From Shinisaurus crocodilurus (lineage: Eukaryota > Chordata > Lepidosauria > Squamata > Shinisauridae): a stretch of DNA of 64,000 bases. A program made the translations under genes and the position numbers. The notes beneath the pieces were generated by a model. It saw nothing but the letters and a program-made list of their open reading frames with translations. It did not search any database and was not told where the DNA came from. Numbering within the stretch: position 1 is the first letter of the stretch; each line of letters opens with the position of its first letter. This document shows, one piece after another, positions 47,299 to 58,425 of the stretch. The stretch is taken from positions 160,955,278-161,019,277 of the forward strand of contig CM037879.1 of NCBI GenBank assembly GCA_021292165.1. The letters run 5' to 3'.

Positions 47299-47375
47299 CG
47301 CGTTTATTTATTTATTTATTTCATTTCTATACCGCCCCACAGCCGAAGCTCTCTGGGCGGTTCAACAATAATGCA
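47299..47375 (-). mobile_element. L2-type 3' tail inserted in L1
   Basis: (TTTA)n followed by CATTTCTATACCGCCCCACAG and AAGCTCTCTGGGCGGTT, the reverse complement of the tail at 28870. The L1 frame resumes on each side. Confidence 0.75.
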
Positions 47376-47417
47376 TTCGAAATCTCCTCCTCAAATTCCA
47401 TATCCCATACCATCTTA

Positions 47418-47625
47418 AGATTTTATTTATTTATTTATTTATTTATTTATTTCATTTTTATACCGCCCAATAGTCGAAGCTCTCTGGATGGTTTACAGCA
47501 ATTAACAAGACAGTCCCTGCCTGCAGGCTTACAATCTAAAAAGACACGACACACAAGGAAAAAGGAATGGGGAGGGAAGATGGGGGAATATTAATGAATA
47601 CTCCTGGCAGGGCTGGTGGAATGGC
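47418..47625 (-). mobile_element. L2-type 3' end inserted in L1
   Basis: (TTTA)n, CATTTTTATACCGCCCAATAG, then GACAGTCCCTGCCTGCAGGC, matching in reverse the plus-strand block at 8248-8425. Longer than the neighbouring tail and of a related subfamily. Confidence 0.75.
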
Positions 47626-47825
47626 CCTGCACTCCCTCTCTTCTCCCTCCTCTCAGCCTGCTGGAATGATTATCTTTTTGCACTTCAATTTTTTGAAACA
47701 TTTTATATATCTCCTTTGTTAACCCTTGTAGCGGACGGGACCCCTCCTCCAAAGCCCACACGCTCAATGTGTACTTCACGCTCACCAAGTGCCCCCTTTT
47801 ATTGGTCACTTCAGGCTTTAAGCTG

Positions 47826-48560
47826 TCTTCTTAAGCTGCGTTAGCCGATTATATGTCTTAGGGCTTATATGTAGCGGTTCACCCACGTTTGTTTGTCTTT
47901 ATTAAGAGCAGTTTGTTTTATTTGATTACTTGAAGTAGGGTGAAGGAGGGGCACCCTACTTCTTACTTTCCTGTCCACCAGTCAGACTCTGGACACTTAG
48001 AACTTTGAATAAAAAGATTGATTTATTGTTCTAACAAAGTCTCAAAACTGATATTCAACTCAGGCACAGATAACTTGGATTTTCAACAGTTAATTCAAAC
48101 TTGTTCTTTGCTTAGATTCAGGCTAAAGGCAGGCAGATGTTATACAGTGCTCTTTGTATCAATTTGGCTTGGATACTGAAAGTTGCAGTATCAGACCAGG
48201 GAACTTAACTGTCCCTCACACCAGTCCAGAGTTTCTCCTTCTTCCTCAGACAGAAGGTCCTTCACTCCCTAAGTGGAGACTCCTGTGAATTGTTCTATAC
48301 TAACACCTTCACGTTTGCTTTCTCACAACTTAGTTACTAGATTTCCTGTCTGAACTCTTTTCTTCAGTACCATCTTTCCCTACCTACTCTACTAACCTTC
48401 CACTCCCTCTCTCACTCCAACCCACTCTCTCCCCAACTGACAACCGACTCCCCTTAACTGCCAACTCCCTGGGGTTCTATGCTCTCTGCTTCAACCAATC
48501 AGAGCCGCTGGAATGTTCAGGTTGGCCCCTCCCCAGGCTTCTGCCTGTCACTCCGCCACA
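47826..48560 (-). mobile_element. Possible LTR remnant
   Basis: A C/T-rich block with TTTGAATAAAAAG near 48005 and a CCAATCAGAGCCG CCAAT-type word at 48497. The arrangement recalls a retroelement LTR and leader, but I see no ends, PBS or coding fragment. Confidence 0.25.
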
Positions 48561-48771
48561 ACCCTCTGGAAGAAACGTTCCCTTCTGTAAGTTCTCTCTC
48601 TAGACAACACTTTATTTTCAAATCCAGTGAGTTCCCACTCTTGCTCATTTCTCTTCTTCCATTTCTTAGTCCACTGATCTAATTGCATTAAATTTAACCA
48701 TGAAGTGCTACCCCTTTCTATCCCCCAGCATCTCTCTCATGCTGCCTAAAGGTAATGCCATCCCAAGGACG

Positions 48772-48842
48772 ATATCTATATCTATATCTATATCTATCTA
48801 TATCTATATCTATATCTATATCTATATCTATATCTATATCTA
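48772..48842. repeat. (TATATC)n minisatellite-like simple repeat
   Basis: Hexanucleotide TATATC units with one TATC interruption. Confidence 0.95.
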
Positions 48843-49612
48843 ATCAATGCAATGCCGCTGTTCAATTGTATGAAAATCCTGACAATATACCAACATGGCT
48901 ACTTGGTTTTCTTGTTTCTTTCATTCTTTTTGTCCAGCTAGATGGGGAGGTTTGAATTACTAAACTTTGGATATGAAGACTCTCCAGATAATAAGATAAT
49001 GAGTGCATAGGTGTTGGTGGTTTGTTTCAGCTTTTTGAACATAAGAAATCTTCCACTGGTTTAGACTGAAATGGAAATGTGCTGCTTATTGCACAAAGAG
49101 AGTTTCTAAAATCAAGCCTGACTTTCTGTCTTGTTTTACCAATTTTAGAAATGGATGCTCTACACACATGCACGATTCACCCTTCTTTTCTGATTATTGC
49201 TGTCTGCCTCCCTGAATTGGATCCAGTCCCTCAGCTGACTCCAGATGCTTGCTATGTAGGTGGCAAAGAATCTTCAATCTTGTTCTTAATTACTGTGCCT
49301 CAAATTGATTTGACCTGAACTCTGCCTATTTTTCCAAGTATAGCAGGACCTCCAGGCTACCTCCCTAGTTTTTGGAACTAACTAACACACTGACTGACAA
49401 ATAAGTAATTGTAAGGAACTGATTTACTGCCCAGCCAGACCCAGCTGGATATTAAATATTAATTTTTAATGTAACCAGTGATTTCCATTGCTTTTACCCA
49501 TAAAATGTAATAAATTAATCCATATACTTGCAAATAATAGATTTGTAGTAGGCTGGTTATTATTTTATTTATTTTAGATAGAATGGTTCTCAACTAGTCA
49601 CAAAGCTCCTCC

Positions 49613-49660
<48 letters not shown>

Positions 49661-49994
49661 TTAAAGAATTTGATGCTTTAAAGGGAAGATGTTTGTGAAT
49701 TTCAAGGCTACACACATTCCTCGGGGTGCTGCTAGCATCTAAATAAGCCATAAAAACAAAAGCTCAGATGGTTTATGATTCCACTAGGGCCCCAAAATAT
49801 AGCCTTGTCCGAGTTGTCATCTTTCCAATTCCTTCTTGTAGATCTTGCTCCCTTTCATATAACCTATTCTCTAGGCTTCAACCTTCTCCAGCAAATAGAT
49901 CAGTCCAAGGACTGAATACTTAAATCATTGTTCCCCAGGACTGACAATGAAAAAAATTCATACCAATCTTTATATAGTAGTAGTAGTAGTAGTA

Positions 49995-50036
<42 letters not shown>

Positions 50037-51017
50037 GATAAGAAGGTAGGTCTGATATTAATAGTATTCAGTATGGTATATGCAAAAAAACATAAAACAC
50101 CAGACAGTGAAGTACAACCTGTTTATTACAAAGTGTAAGAGGAGGAACTGAGTTCTAGATGGCCCTGTAAATACAGTATGAGTTGTAAAAAAAACATTTT
50201 GATTATTGCTGGGCTGAAACCCCACCTGTCCTTTCTCAGCCTCTTTGTTTCCCTGCAAAAGAGGCCATTGTTTTCCTGCCTCTTTCTCAGGGATGTTGAG
50301 AATTCCAGGCACTCAGCTGCCTGCTAAGTGCCTGAAAGCTGCATGAGGTAGCTGCCTCCTCCTCCTCCTCCTCCTTCTGACTTCAACAGATTTTGAACAA
50401 GAACAAAATCAAACTAAAAATCCCTTGTTCAGCATTCAGGCACTTTTTGGGTGCCAGCAAGATATTTTTGGTTTGGTTTTGTTGTTGTTAAAATTCCTTT
50501 TAACAACAACAAGAAGACCACCACCACCACCACCATCTCCACCTCACTCTGCTTTCCAGCACTCAACAGGCAGCAGCACTGGAAAGCCCCAAGCGAGGAA
50601 GTCTTGGCTAAGCCCTCTAGGGGGCTTTTCAGGAAGCACAAGCAGCCTGAGAGCCATCATGGATGGAATGGGATAAAAATGGTAAAATAAAGAGCACACA
50701 CCTCAGTAACCTCCTTACAGTAAGGTAAATACTGAAGCCCTGCACCCTGAGAAATATTTCTGTAATTCTCACTCCTTCCCATGATGTTCGGGTACAATTT
50801 CCCCCCTCCCCACAATGAATCATCAAAAATAAATAGATCAAAAAATTTGACACAGAGCTAATTTTGATGAGTTGCTCTTAAGGAGCCAGCTCATCACAAT
50901 AATAAACCCAGTTAATATTTACCCTGCAGGCCTGGACCCAGCATAACCATCAGATCACCTATTCACTAGTTTGTTAAGAATCACTTGTTTCTTTATACTG
51001 TACAAGTTACTGTACAA
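48843..51017. other. No recognised gene; several microsatellites
   Basis: Contains (CT)n at 49613-49636 joined to (AT)n at 49637-49660, (TAG)n joined to (TAA)n at 49975-50035, and a (CCA)n run near 50515-50535. Open frames over these are artefacts. Confidence 0.5.
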
Positions 51018-51530
51018 GGGATGGGTGAATCTATCAGTTTCACTTTCACCCATGTTTGATTTTTTTTTTTTTTAATGCAAGTTCTTTCTCTCCTGAATAT
51101 GAAGAACTTTGAGAACGTTGGTAAATTCTTATTTAAAAAATGAACTGGAACGAAACTCTTGCCCATCTGCGCCAGCCAAATTCAACAGGTACAAGTATTC
51201 CTACCATGGGGAGGATTATGATGTATCTGCCTGCCGTGTAGCTGTTAAGGATGAGGAACTTTGGGGGGGGGGAAGAGATGACAACCCTAATTCAGCATGA
51301 CAAGCATAGCTGAATACATGGGGATTCAAACCCAGGCTTTTCAGAACTAAGCACTCAAAGCCTTCTGCCTGGATGGACAAATCTATTTTGCCCGCATTCA
51401 AGTTGTTTTAATCTCAAGTTCTTTTTGTCTCAAATATGGAGAACTTCGTGAATTTTGGTAAATTCTTATCAAAGCCAATCTGAAATGAAATTCCCTCCCA
51501 TCCCTATCAGGTGTACATATCAACCTAATT
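51018..51530. repeat. Interspersed repeat, copies 2 and 3 of the family at 2591
   Basis: AAGGGATGGGTGAATC (51018) starts one copy; AAGTTCTTTCTCTCCTGAATATGA and TAAATTCTTATTTAAAAAATG follow. A second run, from about 51405, has CTCAAGTTCTTTTTGTCTCAAATATGGA and TTCTTATCAAAGCCAATCTGAAATG. They may be one duplicated element. Confidence 0.5.
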
Positions 51531-52017
51531 TTGGAAAGAGACCTGAAATTCATGGGTAAGGTAGTTTTGATGAGATACTTCCCAATCAAATGGAACCTTA
51601 CACCAGGACAGTGAAAATCAATCACCCATGCCCTGTATATGGCATGTATATTCCATATATCCAAGTATATTCATCCCTCAGCAGTGTGAAAGCAAACATA
51701 GTACATCAATTCATCAACAAACAAATGAACCTTTCACATGCCCTGCATGAATTAGCAGGATTCTGTAGAATGCAGGAGGCAGATAGACCTCATGGCAAGC
51801 CTGTACTGAACTCTATATTTAGAGTGCCGCCTTAAGTCCCAGTATTGGGGGAAAGATGAGGTATAAATAAATAAATAATAGTTAGATTATTCTGTTACCT
51901 TCTCTCTCCCACTGCTACCCATCCACCCCAGTCTTTCCTTATCTTCCCCTCCTTCTTGTTTCACCTATATTTCTTGTGTTATTAAAACCCAAAATCTAAT
52001 AAAGTGTATTATTATCA

Positions 52018-52042
52018 TTGTTGTTGTTGTTGTTGTTGTTGT
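52018..52042. repeat. (TTG)n microsatellite
   Basis: Trinucleotide run. Confidence 0.9.
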
Positions 52043-52067
52043 TATTTTATTTACTTTACTGAATTTT

Positions 52068-52262
52068 CTTCAGTAGCTCAATGGTAGAGCACTTATTTTG
52101 CATTCAAGAGGTCCCAGGTTCAATGCCTGATGATGACTCAAGTTAGGGCTGGGAAAACTCCCATCTAAACCCCCGGAGAGCCACTTCCAGTCATTGTGGA
52201 CAGGACTGAGCTAGATGAACCAGTGGTCTGTCTCTGACTAAGTAAAAGGCAGCTGTCTAAGG
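52068..52262 (+). mobile_element. tRNA-derived SINE (GGCTCAGTGG-type), copy 2
   Basis: A-box-like TAGCTCAATGG and B box GGTTCAATGCC, then AAAACTCCCATCT, GGAGAGCCACTTCCAGTCA, and the family 3' part GAGCTAGATGAACCAGTGGTC with AAAGGCAGCTGTCTA. A more complete 3' end than the copy at 20335. Confidence 0.85.
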
Positions 52263-52930
52263 GCCACACTAGTACACATTCTCTTAAAGTCATTCCCATA
52301 AACATGCTCCCGTACGTTTACTTAACTGTGAGTTTCCTTGTACTGTCCCATCAGCAACATGCTTTGATAAACAGACTGCAGTTAGAATGTTGAGGGAGAA
52401 CCTCAGTGAAAACAACATTATGGTAACATTTCGTTTTCCCCTAAGTCCCTACATTCCTAAGCAAGTGAATGGGGTGGTGGTGGTTATGGGATTGCCCATT
52501 GCCAGTTGGATGAACAGCGGGATTCATACTAGTAGCAAGTACTCAGAAATATAGCATGAAATCTTTTGCCATGTCAGCCATCAATGAAAGACACTGGAGA
52601 AATGACATGTTCAAGGAATAGGAGGCATAGGCGTGTTTTTGTTTTCTTTCAGTTTAACCGTGTTCATTTCAGTCAGTGACTGTTAGGTTCAATCAGGCTG
52701 TTATAGTGTGTATGCGGGGGGGGGGCTATAAAAAGACGATTGAAAAACTAGTTTCGTGAAAGCAAGGTACAGTAGCTGGCATCCTAGAACGCCCACTGCA
52801 AAATGCTTGCTGCCAATATGTCTCACTATTATTTCATGTTCAATTACAGGGAGTAGGAAGAAGACGGCCAACTTTCCTCCTCTTTTCATGAAGTAGAATG
52901 TTTGCTATTTTCTTACTGCACTTTCAGAAA

Positions 52931-52972
<42 letters not shown>

Positions 52973-54600
52973 AAGAGCTACGTGCGAAAAGCTGCTCATA
53001 AAACCTTGAGGGACAAAAAGTTATTGTGGAACTTCTTGGCTCAATATGACAACAGCAGCCAAAGTGTTTAAATGGTGCCCCACAGCAACAAAACATGTAC
53101 TTAGTATAGCCCTGGTATTTTCACTGGGAACAAAACTGTTTAATTTAAAGCCAAGACTGCAGCCTTGGACATAACAAAGAAAGAACATTTCAAGAGATGA
53201 CCTGGCAGAGATTTTCTTTTTTTAAAGGACAAAGGTGGATCGGATCATCAGACGCGGCCAACTACAGATTCAGATCTCTCATGGGATCTTGCGATCCAGA
53301 CAGTTTGTTCTGCTGTTGAGATTTCAGTGGGGTTTATGGATGCATAACTGAGTGTAACAGAGACACCAAATGGTTCATTCACATTTTCTTGGGAGAGGAA
53401 ACATTAGACCCACTTCTCACATTCATTTTTGATCCAGGTCCAGTTCAGACACTTGGCATTCTTTCTATATAGAATGGCCTCGGTGGCCATGGACACACAT
53501 CCATGTTGAGGAAATAAAGCTACCCTCGTTGCCAACACTGCATCTATCGGCATTGAATTGTATGACTGCAGCAGCTGGGAAGGGGAGGGGGACATGCCTC
53601 CACATTCACATTAATCATCACTCCCTAAAGGGTGATCATCAGGGACACCCTGGTATGTACTTCCTCCATATGACTGCATCTCCAAGAATGCTTGCATGAC
53701 TCCATACTGAGCTGGGATGGGGACGGTGTGGCCCACAGAAATTCCCCATCCAGCCCACAGAGGCTTTGGCTCCACTCCATCCACAGGCCCTGTTCACTAC
53801 CCTTCCCAAACCCCACCACCTTGAAGGCTACCAGGGGCTTGAAGGGAAAGGGAATCTCCTTCCCCCAGGAGATAACAGGGGGAAGATACGAGGGGGATTC
53901 CCCTTATTTAGTGTGCTCCTCCTCCTCCCTATTGGGAGGGGGAGCAGAGCACTAAATGCTTTGACTACCCTGCGTCCTCTCCAATGTGGGAAGGCATGGC
54001 ACACAGCGAGTAAAGCATCCTTGGCTGAAGTGGCTGAGATATTTTTCTCTGATTAAAAAAAAAGAAAACTTCAAAAGTTAAACGCAAAGGCAGTTGGGAA
54101 CCATCTGAAGAAGATCCTATGACTTTGGAAAGTATCACGTTAAGGAGGAACAAAAAATGAATGAAGACAGACTAGCATGTTGGTCCCAAAACTAGGATGG
54201 TGTTGCAATTGTGTTGACACAAGCAAATATATCCCCAGACAGATGTTTAAACTCTTCCCTGATCAAATTCCCTAATGTTTCTCTTAATACCTTTTGATCC
54301 ATATTCTATTGTTTTGTTGCATTTCTTTGCACTATAATAGCTGGCATTTATCAAGAGCCGAAAGGTATTTGTTTGCCTGGGTTCTTCGTGGTAGGTACCA
54401 CAAAGAGGGAGAAGGTTTTGTCAGCCAACCATTTCAAATTGTTCCCAAACACCATCGGGTCTTTTTACAAGTTCAGACTTCCAATTAAGATCATGCTAGG
54501 AATGCAATCAAAGATCTCAGCACTCACAAGTTAATTATGTCCTCAGGCTAAGTTATAACATCCTTGTTTGTTTTGGAGGGGTTTGTTATTGGTGCAGTTT
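52263..54600. other. No recognised gene
   Basis: Unique-looking sequence with a (GA)n run at 52933-52971. The 53600-53960 part is GC-richer and gives short frames without family resemblance. Confidence 0.45.
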
Positions 54601-54639
54601 GTTGTCATTATTTTTGTCCACTTCATCTAATAAAGTAAA

Positions 54640-55200
54640 ATGTTAGAGAGATACAGATTTTTGTCAGCTGTTGTGAGGAAAGCCCTATGGCGAGGCTGTG
54701 GGAGCTTTTGTTACAACTAAAATGCAGAGATGGTGATGGAAATGAAACATTTTCCAATAATTAGCAACTCTGGATCGTCCCTGTCCCAAATTATCCACAG
54801 CCTGCCACACTGCATAAAGCTCAGAGATTTTTACTGGTTGTTGTTGCAGATCTAGCCAACTTATTCATCCCCAAAATTGGCTGGACTTGCGCCATGCAAA
54901 TGCATGCATCGCTTTTAGGCTGTAAGAGAGATTATTTCATTTGGGTTCATGGAACACTGAACAAGTGTCAAGAGATAAATACTGTGACGATATAATAATT
55001 CTTCCTAAAATTCACTGTCTGCCTGATTTTACAAGAGACAAAAAATAACATCTGAGAATGGTGACAATGCTTGCTTGCTACTTCCAAATTAATCCAGCTT
55101 GGAGTTCTATTAGCTGCCTTGGATAACTCTAATTGGTCGATGGTTCTCTAGATAATAACCAGATTTTGATTTGGACTGTTCTGTCATGCCAAACCTGGTC
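54640..55200. promoter_or_regulatory. Candidate conserved non-coding element
   Basis: About 560 bp without repeats or low complexity, dense in transcription-factor-like words: octamer ATGCAAAT at 54894-54901 overlapping ATGCATGCAT, several TAATT homeodomain cores and CAATAATTAGCAA. No comparative data, so this is an appearance-based guess. Confidence 0.25.
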
Positions 55201-55426
55201 TCCTGCTGAAAGTAAGTTAACTTACAGTTAATATTTCTGGTTTTTTATACAATGTACTGCCCATATCAATTTACCATGATGACCCCAATGAGTTGATAGG
55301 ACACTCCATTAAACTAGCTCCCAGATATTGGCAATTCACAACAGAATAGCTGTTTTATTCCTTGTTTGTTGAAATCTTTTTATATCTACAGGGAAAATAT
55401 TCATGCCTTTTCTTACTTTGTGTATA

Positions 55427-55668
55427 CAGTAATACCTTGGATTGCAAGTAACTTGGTTTGAGAGTGTTTTGCAAATTTTAAAATATTTATTATTATTATT
55501 TTTGACTTGATATACAAGCGACGTCTTGCAATACAAGTACTTTAGTACGGCTTAAATTAAAAATCTCCATACAATTTTTTGGGGGGGAATTCTGTTTTGA
55601 CATACAAGTGTTTTGGATTACAAGCACGTTTCCGGAATGAATTATGCTCTCAATCCAAGGCATGACTG
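55427..55668 (+). mobile_element. TA-flanked MITE (family T), copy 3
   Basis: Ends CAGTAATACCTTGGATTG and CAATCCAAGGCATGACTG, identical to the ends of the 34401 copy; TA at 55425-55426 and 55669-55670. Slight internal differences, including loss of the GACAAGC block near the left end. Confidence 0.92.
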
Positions 55669-55670
55669 TA

Positions 55671-57196
55671 CGCTAAAAGGATTTCTTCTTTTACAACTTC
55701 CCTGAGAGCAGGGCCTTTCCATTCATTTCAACAGGGAAGCATATTCAAGCACATATTCCTTGTACACACAACTCTTGTTTCCCATCACTGCAGTGAATAG
55801 GAGATTCCAGGTGTTCAAGAGCTCCATGTGTGCACTAGAGCACACATGCTAATATGAAGGGGGGCATTTATTTTGGATCTTTTCTGCATTATCTCCCATT
55901 TGTTCACAGCCTTTGTAAAATGATGAACACAGCAATTCAGTTGATGCCCATCCTGGACCAAGTGAAGCAATACCATTATTTTCTAACACATGGAATCTGG
56001 GCTGGTATAAATGAATTGCAAATGGATAGTTGTCAGGGGTGGGGTGGGGTTGGAACACCCAATTACTGATTCGTGTAACCCTAACCCTAAATTCAGTCAT
56101 GTTGCCCCAAATCAAATCTACTCCCAGAAAGACTCATATGCAACATCTCAACATAACACTTTGGGAAACAAATCATTATCGTCATGACTGGGAATCTGGA
56201 GAACCATCTTAGCCAGTTGCATGTTAGGGGAGGGAGGGAATAACTTCTCCCAGACCTTTATGAACAAACAGCTGATTCATAATCCATGGGATGGGGCAAT
56301 AGATAGAATATTCATTTACAACATCTGAGTCTGAAGAACGGAACAGCAGACATAATAGTAAAAATAAGGCTTAGCTTACTATAGTTGCCATTGGCTAGTC
56401 AGGTGACTGACACCCAACTGGACCAATCAGTCATTGAACTGAAAATCCCAACTTTCCAGACCTGTACCAAATAACTTCCCCTTGTACCACAAAATGTGGT
56501 AGTAGGGAGTATCTGAGGATTTGGAAACACTGTCCCTAATGTCATTTTCAAAATACATAAAAGAGCCTTCTACTTCACCTTATCTAGTCAAGCACTATCA
56601 ACTCTAATAAATCGACTGAGCAAAGGAGAAAGCGGATGGTAACACTAATAAATAACAATTTCTGCTTCATAAAAGCATCTCAAATAACATTTCCATGCAG
56701 CAGGATTGCTTTCACAATGATTGACCAGCATGGTAGAAATCAGTGGTTTATTACCCATATTTTACAGCTTCCAGTGATTGCTGCTTGCTAGCTGTCTTAC
56801 TTTTAAGAGCTTTCATGTGGAAAGAGAGGCGGTGGGACCCTACATTTTCTATAGAAGATATGAGGACTCCTTGCAAACACTTTGGTTGCTCTTTGTGGTC
56901 TCCTGTTGCCATTCTTGGTGATTTATATGTTATCACAAAAAGGTTATATCTTTAAAAATGTGCCAGGAAGGATCTCAGTTGTTGTTTTGTAATCTGAGAC
57001 AAATGTGTATAGACTCCCATTTCAGTAAATAAAACACAGCATCTGGGAACACAACACTGTGACAGACAGTACACCACTCAGAAGTACGAAATGTCTCCAG
57101 CTTTTTTGTTTGTTGGTTGGTTTTTTAATAAAATCTTATTGGAGGTGCTTTACTCAATCAAGGCCAAACCAGATATATACTTATTACCCAGCATCC
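55671..57196. other. No recognised gene
   Basis: Unique-looking sequence. A two-unit CCCTAA match at 56077-56090 is too short to be an interstitial telomere. Confidence 0.45.
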
Positions 57197-57334
57197 TTGT
57201 CATGCCCCTGCCCATGGGCAAAGCATTATAGCAGTAAGTATGTGAGGGGAGCAGGGAGTGTGAGAGGAGTGTGGAATGTTGAGATGTCTGCTGATTGGCT
57301 GAGAGAGTGAGAAGGGGGGGGGTGAAGCCTGTGT

Positions 57335-57341
57335 TATATAA
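57335..57341 (+). promoter_or_regulatory. TATA box of the LTR-like sequence
   Basis: TATATAA about 35 bp downstream of an inverted CCAAT box (ATTGG) and upstream of a purine-rich leader. Confidence 0.45.
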
Positions 57342-57870
57342 ACAGTGGGCGGTGCTTTTCAGGAGAGAAGTCTGAGGGGAGTCTAGAGGGAGTCTGAGGG
57401 GAGTCTGAAGTCTAAGAGGAGTCTGAGGGGGAGTTTTGAAGAGAGAGAGTTTGGAAGAGAGGGAGAAGAGGGGGAGAGAGGGTTGAGAAGTCTGTGTGGG
57501 GTTGGAAGCGAGAGTCTTGTCTGGGAGGGAGGGAGGGAGGGAGTTTTCAATATTTAGAATCTCTTAACATGATCTGTTTCCCTACCACTCTTAATCTATA
57601 TATATAAAAGAAGAAGTCCTGACTGACTGACTGACTGACTGACTCATCAACGCCCAGCTCAAACCGTTTAACGTAGGAATGTGAAATTTGGAAGAAACAT
57701 TGTTTTTATGACGCAGGCACCCACTAAGGAAGGATTTTTGGAAATTCCATCCCTAAGGGGGTGAAAAAGAGGGAAGAATTTTTTAATGACTGACTGACTG
57801 CTGTGTGCGGGGCATCCGTCCAGAACATTAAAAAATATGTTATTATTAGTCTGTTTACCATTTATTTATA

Positions 57871-57900
57871 TCTATAAAAGAAGAAGTCCTGACTGACTGG
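57871..57900 (+). repeat. Second Helitron 5' terminus
   Basis: TCTATAAAAGAAGAAGTCCTGACTGACTGG repeats the element's own 5' end (57595-57630) with two fewer TA units and a shorter GACT run; sequence downstream diverges from the first copy. It points either to a nested Helitron sharing the 3' end or to a duplicated terminus. Confidence 0.8.
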
Positions 57901-57995
57901 GATATGGGATAATTTGTCTGTGGGGGATACACTCTTTTAAAATACTATTGTTGTTTATTGTGGTGTTTCTGCTCGGTAGACATTGTGTACCTTTC

Positions 57996-58145
57996 TCACT
58001 GCCCCCGAATAGAATTTATTAACTCCCTATCTCTTTCTCTCTCTGCTTCAAGCTTTCTCATTTTAATCTCTCTCTCTCTTTCCTCCTTTTCTGCCTCAAG
58101 CTCCATTTTCCTAAATTCTAATTTGTTTTCCGGTTCTGGCCAGGG
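57996..58145 (-). pseudogene. Captured coiled-coil coding fragment (gag-like)
   Basis: The minus strand encodes about 49 residues beginning PWPEPENKLEFRKMELEAEK and continuing as a charged Glu/Arg/Lys helix, ending at a stop. Such Glu/Arg-rich helices occur in gag-type proteins of vertebrate LTR retroelements, which is my best guess. The junction at about 58143-58145 is abrupt: beyond it the plus strand reads as helicase. The upstream extension of the minus frame is only antisense helicase. Confidence 0.5.
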
Positions 58146-58425
58146 GGAGTTGGTGTTCATACCACGAATACCTCTTATTCCTTCAGAATATCCGTTTGAA
58201 ATCAAAAGACTTCAGTTCCCCCTAAAGGTTTGTTTCGCCATGACCATCAACAAGTCGCAGGGGCAGACATTGCAGGTGGAGGGGATTGACCTAAGGGAAG
58301 ACTGCTTTTCACATGGGCGGTTTTACGTGGCCTGTTCCAGAGTGAGCTCACCTAACTCTCTGGTCATCCTAGCACCTGAAGGGAGAACCACTAATGTAGT
58401 TTCCAAAGAAGTACTGAAATAGTGT
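58146..58425 (+). pseudogene. Helitron helicase C-terminal fragment
   Basis: About 92 residues, from GELVFIPRIPLIPSEYPFEI through FAMTINKSQGQTLQ, CFSHGRFYVACSRV and VILAPEG to a stop at 58423-58425. TINKSQGQ and YVACSRV are the conserved late motifs of the Pif1-like helicase in Helitron RepHel proteins. The ATP-binding (Walker A/B) part and the whole Rep domain are missing. The upstream in-frame part (57958-58134) is Ser/Leu-rich antisense sequence, not helicase, so the initiating Met there is not genuine. Confidence 0.9.

Larger units (their letters stand above)
46562..47820 (-). mobile_element. L1 LINE ORF2 3' end, interrupted
   Basis: On the minus strand, fragments of L1 ORF2 appear in order: EIYKMFQKIEVQ (about 47680-47720), KMVWDMEFEEEIS (about 47376-47416), KTIWRWYLTPVRLNKI with CW downstream (about 47165-47240), and a 127-residue frame 47171-46788 with LLTAGRLLIARKWK and WYKEVWDIA. 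These are typical L1 C-terminal motifs. A 3' UTR and a T-rich run (46562-46598, the poly(A) tail on the minus strand) follow. Two L2-type tails at 47299-47375 and 47418-47625 split it. Defective: 5'-truncated, stops present. Confidence 0.85.

Noticed and set aside
56077..56090. Interstitial telomere repeat (CCCTAA)
   Set aside because: Only about two units.
57958..58134. N-terminal extension of the helicase frame
   Set aside because: Ser/Leu-rich stretch is the antisense of a charged coiled coil and does not match Helitron proteins; the genuine helicase part starts near 58146.
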